Of a stretch of 48,493 bases of DNA, positions 41,524 to 48,493 are shown piece by piece. The translations under genes were made by a program, and so were the position numbers. Positions within the stretch are counted from its first letter, which is position 1. Every line of letters begins with the position of its first letter. The stretch covers positions 1 to 48,493 of the forward strand of contig NZ_JACVUP010000026.1 in the NCBI RefSeq assembly GCF_016625195.1, written 5' to 3'. Under the pieces are notes generated by a model that was given only the letters and a program-made list of their open reading frames with translations, searched no databases and was not told where the DNA came from. This DNA comes from Erwinia sp. S63. Its GTDB lineage: Bacteria; Pseudomonadota; Gammaproteobacteria; Enterobacterales; Enterobacteriaceae.

Positions 41524-41543
41524 ACTGTGACTTTAATCACCAT
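41524..41543. promoter_or_regulatory. CRP site between nagE and nagB
   Basis: TGTGA (41526-41530), six bases, TCACC (41537-41541) fits the CRP consensus except at the last base. Its centre at 41533.5 is 61.5 bases from the predicted nagE start and 71.5 from that of nagB, both favoured class I spacings. Confidence 0.8.
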
Positions 41544-41585
41544 AATGGACGTTTATCACTGCGAAATGCTAGCCACCACCACAAA

Positions 41586-41608
41586 CTTATTTTATGATGA
41601 AAAATATC
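41586..41608 (+). promoter_or_regulatory. NagC operator 2 over the nagB promoter
   Basis: CTTATTTTATGATGAAAAAT (from 41586) resembles the E. coli nagB operator. It contains the nagB -10 TATGAT at 41593-41598. Its centre is about 94 bases from operator 1, near nine helical turns, which allows a DNA loop. The rest of the 41380-41716 spacer holds the two leaders and nothing else I can name. Confidence 0.75.
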
Positions 41609-41716
41609 AAGTCGCACTTTTCCCTGCTAGTTGCGCTTAAACGGATTACGCTTAATGGCAGCAACCTAAACCAGCATCGGCGACAACATTTTCCTAATCT
41701 TAATTGAGGTGAAGAC

Positions 41717-42517
41717 ATGAGACTGATCCCTTTGGCCACACCTACCCAGGTGGGTAAATGGGCTGCACGCCACATTGTTAACCGCATTAACGCGTTTAAG
41801 CCTAGCGCAGAACGTCCCTTCGTGCTGGGTCTGCCAACCGGCGGTACACCGCTGGAAGCTTACAAGCACCTGATTGAGATGCACAAAGCGGGCCAGGTTA
41901 GTTTTAAGCACGTGGTGACGTTCAATATGGACGAATACGTGGGTCTGCCAAAAGAGCATCCAGAAAGCTACCACAGCTTCATGTACCGCAACTTTTTCGA
42001 TCACGTTGATATCCAACCAGAAAATATCAATCTTCTGAATGGCAATGCGCCAGATATTGACGCAGAATGTCGCCAGTACGAAGAGAAGATTCGCTCATTC
42101 GGTAAAATTAACCTGTTCATGGGCGGCGTGGGCAACGATGGACACATTGCCTTTAACGAGCCGGCTTCTTCACTCTCTTCCCGCACCCGCATTAAAACCC
42201 TGACGCACGATACCCGTATCGCTAACTCGCGCTTCTTTAATGGCGATGTGGATCAGGTGCCAAAATACGCCCTGACCGTGGGTGTGGGTACGTTGCTGGA
42301 TGCTGAAGAAGTGATGATTCTGGTGACGGGCCATCTGAAAGCGCAGGCATTGCAGGCTGCCGTAGAAGGTAACGTTAACCACATGTGGACCATCAGCTGT
42401 CTGCAGCTGCATGCGAAATCTGTGGTGGTGTGTGACGAACCGGCCACCATGGAACTGAAAGTGAAAACCGTGAAATATTTCCGCGAAATGGAAGCGGAAA
42501 ATATGAAGGGTGTGTGA
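41717..42517 (+). CDS. nagB: NagB, glucosamine-6-phosphate deaminase
   Basis: The 266-residue protein (same as E. coli) is an allosteric hexamer activated by GlcNAc-6-P. Catalytic Asp72 is in FNMDEYVGLP and His143 in NDGHIAFNEP. The Lys of the allosteric site lies in the conserved TLTHDTRIAN region. It converts glucosamine-6-P to fructose-6-P and ammonia. RBS GAGGTG lies six bases upstream. It is the first gene of nagBACD. Confidence 0.98.
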   Translation: MRLIPLATPTQVGKWAARHIVNRINAFKPSAERPFVLGLPTGGTPLEAYKHLIEMHKAGQVSFKHVVTFNMDEYVGLPKEHPESYHSFMYRNFFDHVDIQPENINLLNGNAPDIDAECRQYEEKIRSFGKINLFMGGVGNDGHIAFNEPASSLSSRTRIKTLTHDTRIANSRFFNGDVDQVPKYALTVGVGTLLDAEEVMILVTGHLKAQALQAAVEGNVNHMWTISCLQLHAKSVVVCDEPATMELKVKTVKYFREMEAENMKGV

Positions 42518-42534
42518 AAACACGTTGTGAAAAA

Positions 42535-42556
42535 CCTGCTGCCTTGAGGCGGCAGG
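42535..42556 (+). other. intercistronic hairpin between nagB and nagA
   Basis: CCTGCTGCC and GGCGGCAGG pair with one wobble around TTGA in the 60-base gap, ahead of the nagA RBS. No U tract follows, so it may stabilise nagB mRNA or set relative expression. Confidence 0.6.
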
Positions 42557-42577
42557 CTTAGCCGGGAGAGAAAAACG

Positions 42578-43726
42578 ATGTACGCATTAGTGAACGGCCG
42601 GATTTTTACCGGTCATGAAATTCTGGACAATCATGCAGTGGTGATTGCGGATGGCCTGATTGAGCGCGTGTGCCCACAAGATGCGCTTGACGCAACGATT
42701 GCACAGCAGGATGTGGCTGGTGCGTTTATCGCTCCCGGATTTATTGATTTACAGTTAAACGGCTGCGGCGGCGTGCAGTTCAACGATGATATCGACGCAC
42801 TGAGCGTGGAAACGCTGGAAATCATGCAGCGCGCCAACGAAAAATCAGGCTGCACCAGCTATCTGCCGACGCTGATCACCAGCACCAATGCTTTGATGAA
42901 GCGTGCCATAGAAACCATGCGCGCCTATCTGGCCAAACACCCGAATCAGGCGTTAGGTCTGCATCTGGAAGGTCCATGGCTGAACAAAGCCAAAAAAGGC
43001 ACTCATAATCCAGATTTGATTCGTCTGCCCGATGCGGAGATGGTCGATTTTCTTTGCGCCAACGCGGATGTGATCACCAAAGTGACGCTGGCGCCAGAAA
43101 ATGCCGGTGCCGAGGTGATTGGCAAGCTGCGCAACGCCGGCATTATTGTCTCTGCGGGCCATTCAAACGCCACTTACGAAGAAGCCAAAGCAGGCTTCAG
43201 TGCCGGTATCTCTTTTGCCACTCACCTTTATAATGCCATGCCGACCTTCGCAGGACGTGAGCCTGGTCTGATCGGTGCGCTGTTTGATTCACCTGATGTA
43301 TACTGCGGCATCATTGCGGATGGTTTACATGTCCATTACGCTAACGTGCGTAATGCAAAGCGCATCAAAGGTGACAAGCTGGTGTTGGTAACGGATGCGA
43401 CCGCACCGGCTGGCGCGTCAATTGATAAATTCATTTTTGCAGGCAAAACAATATACTATCGCGACGGCCTTTGCGTTGACGAAAACGGTACCCTGAGCGG
43501 TTCTGCGCTCACCATGATTGAAGCGGTGCAGAACAGCGTCGAACATTGCGGTATCGCGCTGGATGAAGCTTTGCGCATGGCAACGCTCTACCCGGCCCAG
43601 GCAATGGGTGTGGAAAAACAGCTGGGTTCAGTGACAGCAGGAAAAGTCGCTAACCTCACTGTCTTTACCCGCGATTATCAAATCACTAAGACGTTAGTCA
43701 ATGGAGACGACGTCCTCAGCGAGTAA
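42578..43726 (+). CDS. nagA: NagA, N-acetylglucosamine-6-phosphate deacetylase
   Basis: The 382-residue protein (same as E. coli) is a metal-dependent amidohydrolase. Motifs are GFIDLQLNGCGG (about 54-65), HLEGPWLN (about 128-135, Glu ligand), AGHSNATYEE (His near 195) and the catalytic Asp in VTDATAPAG (about 272). It makes glucosamine-6-P for NagB and removes the NagC inducer GlcNAc-6-P. It is followed by nagC after seven bases. Confidence 0.98.
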   Translation: MYALVNGRIFTGHEILDNHAVVIADGLIERVCPQDALDATIAQQDVAGAFIAPGFIDLQLNGCGGVQFNDDIDALSVETLEIMQRANEKSGCTSYLPTLITSTNALMKRAIETMRAYLAKHPNQALGLHLEGPWLNKAKKGTHNPDLIRLPDAEMVDFLCANADVITKVTLAPENAGAEVIGKLRNAGIIVSAGHSNATYEEAKAGFSAGISFATHLYNAMPTFAGREPGLIGALFDSPDVYCGIIADGLHVHYANVRNAKRIKGDKLVLVTDATAPAGASIDKFIFAGKTIYYRDGLCVDENGTLSGSALTMIEAVQNSVEHCGIALDEALRMATLYPAQAMGVEKQLGSVTAGKVANLTVFTRDYQITKTLVNGDDVLSE

Positions 43727-43733
43727 GTACTGA

Positions 43734-44954
43734 ATGACCACTGGCGGCCAGACTCAAATAGGAAATGTCGATCTTGTCAAACAACTCAATAGTGCAGCCG
43801 TTTACCGGCTAATTGATCAACAAGGGCCGATATCGCGTATACAGATTGCCGATCTCAGCCAGCTTGCGCCCGCCAGCGTCACGAAAATTACCCGCCAGCT
43901 TATTGAGCGCGGCCTGATCAAAGAGGTAGAGCAACAAGCCTCTACCGGTGGTCGCCGCGCGATTTCCATCATTACCGAAACCCGCCATTTTCATACTATC
44001 GGCGTCCGCTTAGGGCGCAATGATGCCACGCTGACGCTGTTTGACCTGAGCGGCAAATCGCTGGCGCAGGAAGACTATCCGCTGCCTGAGCGCACCCAGG
44101 AAACGCTGGAGAATGCGCTGTTTAACGCCATTACCGCGTTCATGGCCACACATCAACGCAAAATCCATGAGTTGATCGCGATTGCGGTGATTCTGCCCGG
44201 CCTGGTGGACCCGATTAACGGCATTATTCGCTATATGCCACACATCACAGTCAGCCACTGGCCACTGGTTTCCAGCCTGAAAAAACGCTTTAACGTCACC
44301 AGCTTTGTGGGTCACGATATCCGCAGTCTGGCGCTGGCAGAGCACTATTTCGGTGCAAGTCGCGACTGTGCAGACTCCATTCTGGTGCGTTTACATCGCG
44401 GTACCGGTGCCGGCATCATCGCGAATGGCCACATTTTCCTCGGCAGTAATGGCAACGTTGGCGAGATTGGTCACATCCAGGTCGACCCTTTGGGTGAACG
44501 CTGCCACTGCGGCAACTTTGGCTGTCTGGAAACGATTGCCGCTAACGGCGCGATTGAGAATCGCGTGCGCCATCTGCTCAATCAGGGCTATCCGAGCACA
44601 TTGACGCTGGATAACTGTCTGATGCCACAAATCTGTCGTGCCGCTAATCAGGGTGACGCGCTGGCCTGCGAAGTGATCGAATACGTGGGACGTTACCTTG
44701 GAAAAGCGATTGCGATTGCCATTAACCTGTTCAATCCACAAAAGGTGGTGTTGGCAGGGGAAATCACCGACGCAGACAAAGTGCTGTTCCCGGCAATTGA
44801 AGGCTGCATTAATACCCAGGCCCTGAACGCGTTCCGTAAAAACCTGCCGGTGGTGCGTTCTGAACTGGATCATCGCTCAGCGATTGGCGCGTTTGCCCTG
44901 GCGAAACGCGCGATGCTGAATGGTATTTTGCTGCAGCATCTGCTGGAAGAATAA
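43734..44954 (+). CDS. nagC: NagC, ROK-family repressor of amino-sugar genes
   Basis: The 406-residue protein (same as E. coli) has an N-terminal winged helix-turn-helix (about 20-75, SRIQIADLSQLAPASVTKIT) and a ROK sugar-kinase-like body with the ATP-like loop region and the zinc motif CHCGNFGCLETIAANG (about 258-273). It represses nagE and nagBACD until GlcNAc-6-P binds. Its operators lie at 41490 and 41586, so it is autoregulated as part of the operon. Confidence 0.98.
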   Translation: MTTGGQTQIGNVDLVKQLNSAAVYRLIDQQGPISRIQIADLSQLAPASVTKITRQLIERGLIKEVEQQASTGGRRAISIITETRHFHTIGVRLGRNDATLTLFDLSGKSLAQEDYPLPERTQETLENALFNAITAFMATHQRKIHELIAIAVILPGLVDPINGIIRYMPHITVSHWPLVSSLKKRFNVTSFVGHDIRSLALAEHYFGASRDCADSILVRLHRGTGAGIIANGHIFLGSNGNVGEIGHIQVDPLGERCHCGNFGCLETIAANGAIENRVRHLLNQGYPSTLTLDNCLMPQICRAANQGDALACEVIEYVGRYLGKAIAIAINLFNPQKVVLAGEITDADKVLFPAIEGCINTQALNAFRKNLPVVRSELDHRSAIGAFALAKRAMLNGILLQHLLEE

Positions 44955-44959
44955 CTGAA

Positions 44960-44977
44960 GCCTGCCGTCTGGCGGGC
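44960..44977 (+). other. intercistronic hairpin between nagC and nagD
   Basis: GCCTGCC and GGCGGGC pair with one wobble around GTCT in the 39-base gap. It has no U tract, like the hairpin between nagB and nagA. Confidence 0.55.
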
Positions 44978-44993
44978 CCGACCGGAAGCCACT

Positions 44994-45746
44994 ATGACCA
45001 TCAAAAGCGTAATCTGTGACATCGACGGCGTGTTGATGCACGACAATACTGCCGTGAAAGGCGCGAATGAGTTTCTGCAGCGCATCCTCGAAAAAGAGAT
45101 GCCGCTGGTGGTGCTGACAAACTATCCGTCGCAAACCGCACAGGATCTGGCAAACCGTTTTGCTAATGCGGGTGTCGAGGTGCCGGATTCGGTGTTCTAT
45201 ACCTCAGCCATGGCCACCGCCGATTTCCTGCGCCGTCAGGAAGGCAAAAAAGCCTATGTGATTGGTGAAGGCGCGCTGATTCACGAACTGTATAAAGCCG
45301 GATTTACTATTACCGATGTGAATCCCGATTTCGTCATCGTTGGCGAGACGCGCTCGTTCAACTGGGAAATGATGCACAAGGCGGCGTTCTTTGTTGCCAG
45401 CGGAGCACGCTTTATTGCCACCAACCCGGATACCCATGCGCGCGGCTATGTCCCGGCCTGTGGCGCACTCTGTGCCGGTATTGAAACCATTTCCGGTCGT
45501 AAGCCGTTTTATGTCGGCAAGCCGAGCCCTTACATCATGCGCGCTGCGCTGAACAAGATGCATGCCCATTCGGAAGAGACGGTGATTGTCGGGGATAACC
45601 TGCGCACCGATATTCTGGCCGGATTCCAGGCGGGGCTGGAAACCATTCTGGTGCTCTCCGGGGTTTCTACGCTGAGTGACATTGATGCGATGCCTTTCCG
45701 CCCTGACTGGATTTACCCTTCGGTAGCCGATATCGATCTGTTCTAA
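44994..45746 (+). CDS. nagD: NagD (UmpH), HAD-family nucleotide phosphatase
   Basis: The 250-residue protein (same as E. coli) has HAD motif I in CDIDGVLMHDN with nucleophile Asp9 and acid/base Asp11, the Thr of VVLTNYPSQTA, the Lys of VGKPSPYIMR and motif IV VGDNLRTDILAG. The E. coli protein dephosphorylates nucleoside monophosphates, mainly UMP. It is the last gene of nagBACD, followed by a terminator. Confidence 0.97.
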   Translation: MTIKSVICDIDGVLMHDNTAVKGANEFLQRILEKEMPLVVLTNYPSQTAQDLANRFANAGVEVPDSVFYTSAMATADFLRRQEGKKAYVIGEGALIHELYKAGFTITDVNPDFVIVGETRSFNWEMMHKAAFFVASGARFIATNPDTHARGYVPACGALCAGIETISGRKPFYVGKPSPYIMRAALNKMHAHSEETVIVGDNLRTDILAGFQAGLETILVLSGVSTLSDIDAMPFRPDWIYPSVADIDLF

Positions 45747-45770
45747 GTCTTCACTATCGCGTTTACTTAT

Positions 45771-45810
45771 CGCCCTGCCCGCACGTTGTGTGAGCAGGGC
45801 GTTTGTTTTT
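45771..45810 (+). terminator. terminator of the nagBACD operon
   Basis: CGCCCTGC (45771-45778) pairs with GCAGGGCG (45794-45801), with further pairing inside, and is followed by TTTGTTTTT. It lies about 25 bases after the nagD stop. Confidence 0.9.
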
Positions 45811-45875
45811 ACATCCCTTTGGGGTGATTTTGTGCAGCGGTAATTGCACAGGAAATCATCCAAAACGCCAATTCA

Positions 45876-45915
45876 TTAGATACCATCTAATTTAATCGTC
45901 ATTTATTTAGATAAA
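45876..45915. promoter_or_regulatory. TTAGAT palindrome upstream of asnB
   Basis: TTAGAT-ACC-ATCTAA (45876-45890) is a perfect inverted repeat in an AT-rich part of the nagD-asnB spacer, and a further TTAGATA lies at about 45907. It looks like a protein-binding site, but I do not recognise the regulator. The asnB promoter itself is not clear in 45811-46075; the RBS AGGAG lies six bases before the start. Confidence 0.45.
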
Positions 45916-46075
45916 ATTCAATTTTTAAGCCATCACAACAATATTTTTATCAAAAGATCGCAATTTCTCTTGCGTTAACACCACCAGATAGCGCATTTTC
46001 TTATACATCACGCAGTCAAGGCTGCCGGACAAACGTAGAAATAACATCGCCGCAAGGTGAGATCAGGAGTCAGTT

Positions 46076-47743
46076 ATGTGTTCGATTTTTGGTGTGCTGG
46101 ATCTGAAATCCGATCCTGTTGAACTGCGCAAGAAAGCGCTGGAGTGTTCCCGTCTGATGCGTCACCGTGGGCCGGATTGGTCTGGCGTGTATGCCGATGA
46201 CAAAGCCATTCTGGTGCATGAGCGCCTGTCGATTGTTGACGTTAACAACGGTGCACAGCCGCTGTACAACGCTGAGCACACCCACGTACTGGCCGTGAAC
46301 GGCGAGATCTACAACCATCAGGCTTTGCGTGCTGAACTCAGCGATCGTTATGCGTTTCAGACCGGTTCTGACTGCGAAGTGATCCTCGCGCTGTATCAGG
46401 AAAAAGGCCTCGATTTCCTCGATGACCTGCAAGGCATGTTCGCCTTCATTCTGTGGGACAGCGTGAAGCAGCAATATCTGATTGGCCGTGACCACATCGG
46501 GATCATCCCGCTGTACATGGGCAACGATGAGCACGGCAACCTGTTTGTCGCCTCTGAAATGAAAGCGCTGGTGCCGGTTTGCCGCACCATCAAAGAATTC
46601 CCACCGGGAAGCTTCCTGTGCAGCAGCGATGGCGAAATCCGTCGTTACTGGCAGCGTGACTGGATGGACTTCTCTGCGGTTGCTGAGAACACCACTGACG
46701 CTGCGGGCCTGAAGCATGCGCTGGAAGAGTCAGTGAAAAGCCACCTGATGTCTGACGTGCCTTATGGCGTGCTGCTGTCTGGCGGCCTCGACTCCTCCAT
46801 CATCTCTGCCGTGACTAAGCGCTTTGCCGCGAAACGTGTGGAAGATGAAGATAAAAGTGATGCCTGGTGGCCACAGCTGCACTCCTTTGCTGTCGGTCTG
46901 GAAGGTTCACCCGATTTGAAAGCCGCTAAATCCGTGGCTGAGCATCTGGGTACTGTGCACCATGAAATCCACTTCACCGTGCAGGAAGGTCTGGATGCGA
47001 TTCGCGATGTGATTTACCACATCGAAACCTATGACGTCACCACCATTCGCGCCTCTACGCCGATGTATTTGATGTCGCGTAAAATCAAGGCGATGGGCAT
47101 CAAAATGGTGCTGTCTGGTGAAGGTGCGGACGAAGTGTTTGGTGGTTACCTCTACTTCCACAAAGCGCCGAACGCTCAGGAATTCCACGAAGAGAACGTG
47201 CGTAAACTGCTGGCGCTGCACATGTTTGACTGTGCGCGTGCTAACAAAGCGATGTCGGCATGGGGCGTTGAAGCACGCGTACCGTTCCTTGACAAGAAAT
47301 TCCTTGATGTGGCGATGCGCATCAACCCGGAAGACAAAATGTGCGGCAGCAACGGCAAAATGGAGAAACACATTCTGCGTGAATGCTTCTCTTCCTACCT
47401 GCCGGAGAGCGTGGCATGGCGCCAGAAAGAGCAGTTCTCTGATGGCGTAGGCTACAGCTGGATCGATAGCCTGAAAGAAGTGGCCGCGAAGCAGATCACC
47501 GATCAGCAGCTGTCTACCGCGCACTTCCGTTTCCCGTACAACACGCCGAACTCGAAAGAAGCATATTTGTATCGTGAAATCTTTGAAGAGCTGTTCCCGA
47601 TTGCCAGTGCAGCAGAGTGTGTACCGGGCGGTCCATCCGTCGCCTGTTCATCGGCTAAAGCGATTGAGTGGGATGAAGCCTTCAAGAACATGGATGACCC
47701 ATCTGGTCGTGCTGTCGGCGTGCATCAGTCTGCCTACAAATAA
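46076..47743 (+). CDS. asnB: AsnB, glutamine-hydrolysing asparagine synthetase B
   Basis: The 555-residue protein (E. coli 554) begins MCSIFGVLDLKS, giving the N-terminal nucleophile Cys (residue 2, exposed after Met removal). The glutaminase domain (about 1-190) includes HRGPDWSGVY and NGEIYNH. The synthetase domain has the PP-loop LLSGGLDSSIISA (about 231-243) and LSGEGADEVFGGY (about 345-357). It makes asparagine from aspartate, glutamine and ATP. The terminal region AECVPGGPSVACSSAKAIEW is conserved in family members. Confidence 0.97.
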   Translation: MCSIFGVLDLKSDPVELRKKALECSRLMRHRGPDWSGVYADDKAILVHERLSIVDVNNGAQPLYNAEHTHVLAVNGEIYNHQALRAELSDRYAFQTGSDCEVILALYQEKGLDFLDDLQGMFAFILWDSVKQQYLIGRDHIGIIPLYMGNDEHGNLFVASEMKALVPVCRTIKEFPPGSFLCSSDGEIRRYWQRDWMDFSAVAENTTDAAGLKHALEESVKSHLMSDVPYGVLLSGGLDSSIISAVTKRFAAKRVEDEDKSDAWWPQLHSFAVGLEGSPDLKAAKSVAEHLGTVHHEIHFTVQEGLDAIRDVIYHIETYDVTTIRASTPMYLMSRKIKAMGIKMVLSGEGADEVFGGYLYFHKAPNAQEFHEENVRKLLALHMFDCARANKAMSAWGVEARVPFLDKKFLDVAMRINPEDKMCGSNGKMEKHILRECFSSYLPESVAWRQKEQFSDGVGYSWIDSLKEVAAKQITDQQLSTAHFRFPYNTPNSKEAYLYREIFEELFPIASAAECVPGGPSVACSSAKAIEWDEAFKNMDDPSGRAVGVHQSAYK

Positions 47744-47762
47744 GCTTGTGAATGAGTAGGAT

Positions 47763-47790
47763 AAGGGGTCTGAAAAGGCCCCTTTTTGTT
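47763..47790 (+). terminator. terminator of asnB
   Basis: AAGGGGTC and GGCCCCTT (47763-47784) pair, with one wobble, around TGAAAA and are followed by TTTGTT. It lies about 20 bases after the asnB stop. Confidence 0.88.
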
Positions 47791-47891
47791 TTCATCGTCG
47801 ATGTTGCGATCGAAAACTGCTGAATAAATCGCCACCCTGGTTACAAGCCAGTCAAACAGGCGTTTTAAGGCAAAAAACGGCAAAAAACTTG

Positions 47892-47920
47892 TTGACGCTA
47901 CAAAGCTCAATACGCATAAT
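47892..47920 (+). promoter_or_regulatory. promoter of the Met-Leu-Gln tRNA operon
   Basis: -35 TTGACG (47892-47897), a 17-base spacer and -10 CATAAT (47915-47920) are followed by the G+C-rich GCGCCCCGC, the discriminator of stringent promoters. A-rich tracts just upstream (47866-47888) could be an UP element. Confidence 0.85.
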
Positions 47921-47958
47921 GCGCCCCGCAACGCCGATGAAGGTTAGCGAAAAAAGAT

Positions 47959-48035
47959 GGCTACGTAGCTCAGCTGGTTAGAGCACATCACTCATAATGA
48001 TGGGGTCACAGGTTCAAATCCCGTCGTAGCCACCA
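47959..48035 (+). tRNA. tRNA-Met (elongator, anticodon CAT), copy 1
   Basis: A 77-base cloverleaf with acceptor GGCTACG/CGTAGCC, anticodon loop ACTCATAA with CAT, and encoded CCA. It lacks the initiator features. It corresponds to metT of the E. coli tRNA operon after asnB and is identical to the copy at 48361. Confidence 0.97.
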
Positions 48036-48042
48036 TCTTTTC

Positions 48043-48127
48043 GCGGGAGTGGCGAAATTGGTAGACGCACCAGATTTAGGTTCTGGCGCCGCAAGGTGTG
48101 CGAGTTCAAGTCTCGCCTCCCGCACCA
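48043..48127 (+). tRNA. tRNA-Leu (anticodon TAG)
   Basis: An 85-base class II tRNA with acceptor GCGGGAG/CTCCCGC, anticodon loop ATTTAGGT with TAG, a variable arm GGCGCCGCAAGGTGTGC and encoded CCA. It corresponds to leuW. Confidence 0.97.
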
Positions 48128-48148
48128 TTTCAGTCTTCGGCAGCCGGA

Positions 48149-48223
48149 TGGGGTATCGCCAAGCGGTAAGGCACTGGTTTTTGATACCAGCATTCCCAGG
48201 TTCGAATCCTGGTACCCCAGCCA
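48149..48223 (+). tRNA. tRNA-Gln (anticodon TTG), copy 1
   Basis: A 75-base tRNA with acceptor TGGGGTA/TACCCCA, discriminator G, anticodon stem CTGGT/ACCAG and loop TTTTGAT, so the anticodon is TTG. T stem CCAGG/CCTGG; CCA encoded. It corresponds to glnU. Confidence 0.97.
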
Positions 48224-48257
48224 ATCCGATATTTACTCGTGGATGCGAGTCGACAGA

Positions 48258-48332
48258 TGGGATATCGCCAAGCGGTAAGGCACCGGTTTTTGATACCGGC
48301 ATTCCCTGGTTCGAATCCAGGTATCCCAGCCA
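48258..48332 (+). tRNA. tRNA-Gln (anticodon TTG), copy 2
   Basis: A 75-base tRNA with acceptor TGGGATA/TATCCCA, anticodon stem CCGGT/ACCGG, the same loop TTTTGAT and T stem CCTGG/CCAGG. It differs from copy 1 at six bases in three base pairs, all compensated. It corresponds to glnW. Confidence 0.97.
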
Positions 48333-48360
48333 TTATTGGATGCAGTAAGCAGTAAACTCA

Positions 48361-48437
48361 GGCTACGTAGCTCAGCTGGTTAGAGCACATCACTCATAAT
48401 GATGGGGTCACAGGTTCAAATCCCGTCGTAGCCACCA
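48361..48437 (+). tRNA. tRNA-Met (elongator, anticodon CAT), copy 2
   Basis: Identical over all 77 bases to the tRNA at 47959. It corresponds to metU. The identity of two copies 400 bases apart makes recombination between them possible. Confidence 0.97.
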
Positions 48438-48443
48438 AATTTT

Positions 48444-48493
48444 TGGGGTGTCGCCAAGCGGTAAGGCTCTGGTTTCTGATACCAGCATTCCGG
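48444..48493 (+). tRNA. tRNA-Gln (anticodon CTG), 5' part
   Basis: Starts TGGGGTGTCGCCAAGCGG and has anticodon stem CTGGT/ACCAG and loop TTCTGAT, so the anticodon is CTG. The window ends inside the T arm. It corresponds to glnV of E. coli. Confidence 0.95.

Noticed and set aside
48006..48348. Open frames of about 100 codons across the tRNA cluster on both strands
   Set aside because: They run through tRNA genes, and their apparent similarity to each other comes from tRNA repeats.
1..48493. CRISPR arrays, prophage, insertion sequences, toxin-antitoxin pairs or defence islands
   Set aside because: No regularly spaced repeats, integrase or transposase genes, or recognisable defence families were seen; the window is almost filled by conserved genes in conserved order.

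Overview
The window is a stretch of housekeeping chromosome from a gamma-proteobacterium of the order Enterobacterales. The proteins are close to, but not identical with, those of Escherichia coli, and the gene order follows the E. coli lysT-to-glnX segment in one collinear block. Several E. coli genes expected inside the block are absent (mngRAB, abrB, dtpD, kdpFABCD, chiPQ), and an additional pcp-DUF979-DUF969 module is present. I infer an Erwiniaceae-like genome (Pantoea/Erwinia type); the genus is not proven by this sequence.

Layout. 1-51: 5' part of a tRNA-Lys gene on the minus strand. 217-5901 (minus): ybgC-tolQ-tolR-tolA-tolB-pal-cpoB, the Tol-Pal envelope machine. 6109-9253 (minus): cydA-cydB-cydX-ybgE, cytochrome bd oxidase. 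9935-19518 (minus): sdhCDAB-sucABCD, succinate dehydrogenase, 2-oxoglutarate dehydrogenase E1/E2 and succinyl-CoA synthetase; gltA (citrate synthase) diverges from it at 20154. 21465-27031 (minus): pxpB-pxpC-pxpA, then a terminator-like hairpin, then DUF969-DUF979-pcp-nei. 27182-30344 (minus): ybgA-phrB-ybgI. 30498-33909: ybfA, an orphan kdpE, pgm and seqA. 34158-36837 (plus): ybfF, ybfE, fldA, fur. 36899-39197 (minus): an NTF2-like gene of unknown function and glnS. 39349-45746: nagE diverging from nagBACD. 46076-47743: asnB. 47959-48493: a tRNA operon Met-Leu-Gln-Gln-Met-Gln, the last gene cut by the window edge.

How the genes work together. The centre is a respiratory and TCA-cycle block: GltA makes citrate, Suc and Sdh enzymes carry 2-oxoglutarate to fumarate and feed ubiquinol, and CydABX oxidises ubiquinol at low oxygen. 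The pxp/pcp block looks like a route from N-terminal pyroglutamyl peptides to glutamate, with DUF969/DUF979 as a probable membrane transporter. The nag block imports GlcNAc and converts it to fructose-6-phosphate under NagC and CRP, with operators that can be read directly between nagE and nagB. AsnB and GlnRS sit beside tRNA-Gln genes.

I found no CRISPR array, prophage, insertion sequence or integrated element. The most interesting points are the apparent kdpFABCD deletion that leaves kdpE alone, the 5-oxoproline salvage module with an internal terminator, small elements in the fldA-fur spacer, a palindrome upstream of asnB, and two tRNA-Gln(UUG) genes that differ only by compensatory base pairs. 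None of these proves a wholly new system; the DUF969/DUF979 pair is the nearest to an uncharacterised one.
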